Position numbers and translations under genes: made by a program. This document shows, piece after piece, positions 44,725 through 45,000 of a stretch of DNA of 45,000 bases. Numbering within the stretch: position 1 is the first letter of the stretch; each line of letters begins with the position of its first letter. Below the pieces are notes generated by a model. The model did not search any database. It was not told the origin of the DNA and worked only from the letters and a program-made list of their open reading frames with translations. The stretch comes from Halisarca cf. caerulea (lineage: Eukaryota > Porifera > Demospongiae > Chondrillida > Halisarcidae), in assembly GCA_963170055.1 (NCBI GenBank), contig CAUJGJ010000371.1:3363511-3408510 (forward strand). Direction: 5' to 3'.

Positions 44725-45000
44725 TTGGCATACATTTATTTAGTATCTAAGCATACATGAACACAAATTAACATAATGTTAAGTATTCACTTTGCATGAA
44801 TTCACTGAAACTCTGGAGCTCATGCAATGACATATGGATGATAATATTATGATCAATTAAATACAATATTACAACTTAGAACAGCTGCAGGTTGATATGT
44901 GCATTTAAATTAATCACATACAATCAATGTTCAATTGAAGGCAATAGGCAAAAAATGACCTGGCTGTTTTGAGCATACATATTACAGAGATATACAAATC

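Overview
The window looks like nuclear DNA of an early-branching marine invertebrate, most likely a sponge. This is inference. It rests on intron-rich metazoan genes with short introns, AT-rich non-coding DNA full of (GT)n repeats, and fragments of repeat-borne proteins (a HIRAN-like one and a retroelement one) that I associate with sponge and cnidarian genomes. All exon models were read by eye from splice sites, reading frame and family similarity. Most lines that look like long ORFs are antisense or microsatellite artefacts.

Layout, left to right. (1) 83-253, minus: an unrecognised possible terminal exon. (2) 1433-12701, minus: a DAZAP1/hnRNP-A-like protein with two RRM domains, whose 3' end I could not find. 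Its two large introns are full of transposons: a broken Tigger/pogo transposase, a transposon nested inside another transposon, an inverted second copy of the inner one, a small PIF/Harbinger-like element with a Myb/SANT reading frame, and a fold-back element. (3) 15590-28883, minus: a complete 25-exon ASAP-family Arf GAP (BAR, PH, ArfGAP, ankyrin, SH3), about 844-850 aa. (4) 29075-34333, minus: a complete 11-exon NMD3, the nuclear export adaptor of the 60S ribosomal subunit, 498 aa. (5) From about 34526 to 37928, plus: a Rab32/38-type GTPase, head to head with NMD3 across less than 200 bp that contains an MITF/TFE-type box. (6) 39761-40764, minus: a GT10 fucosyltransferase-like relic with frame breaks and a missing middle. 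(7) 43413-44195, plus: an intronless, secreted VanX/DdpX-type D-Ala-D-Ala dipeptidase (peptidase M15D) with all expected active-site residues. It is a strong candidate for a gene acquired from bacteria.

About fifteen copies of a short (mostly about 180 bp) TA-flanked inverted-repeat element, ends CAGTGGAACC-like, are scattered through introns and spacers. Two long perfect inverted repeats (72 bp arms at 19503-19683, 70 bp arms at 44485-44724) and a 44 bp perfect palindrome at 12893 also stand out.

The genes do not form a pathway. They are separate housekeeping and trafficking genes (RNA binding, Arf regulation, ribosome export, Rab trafficking), with the dipeptidase as the biologically surprising neighbour.
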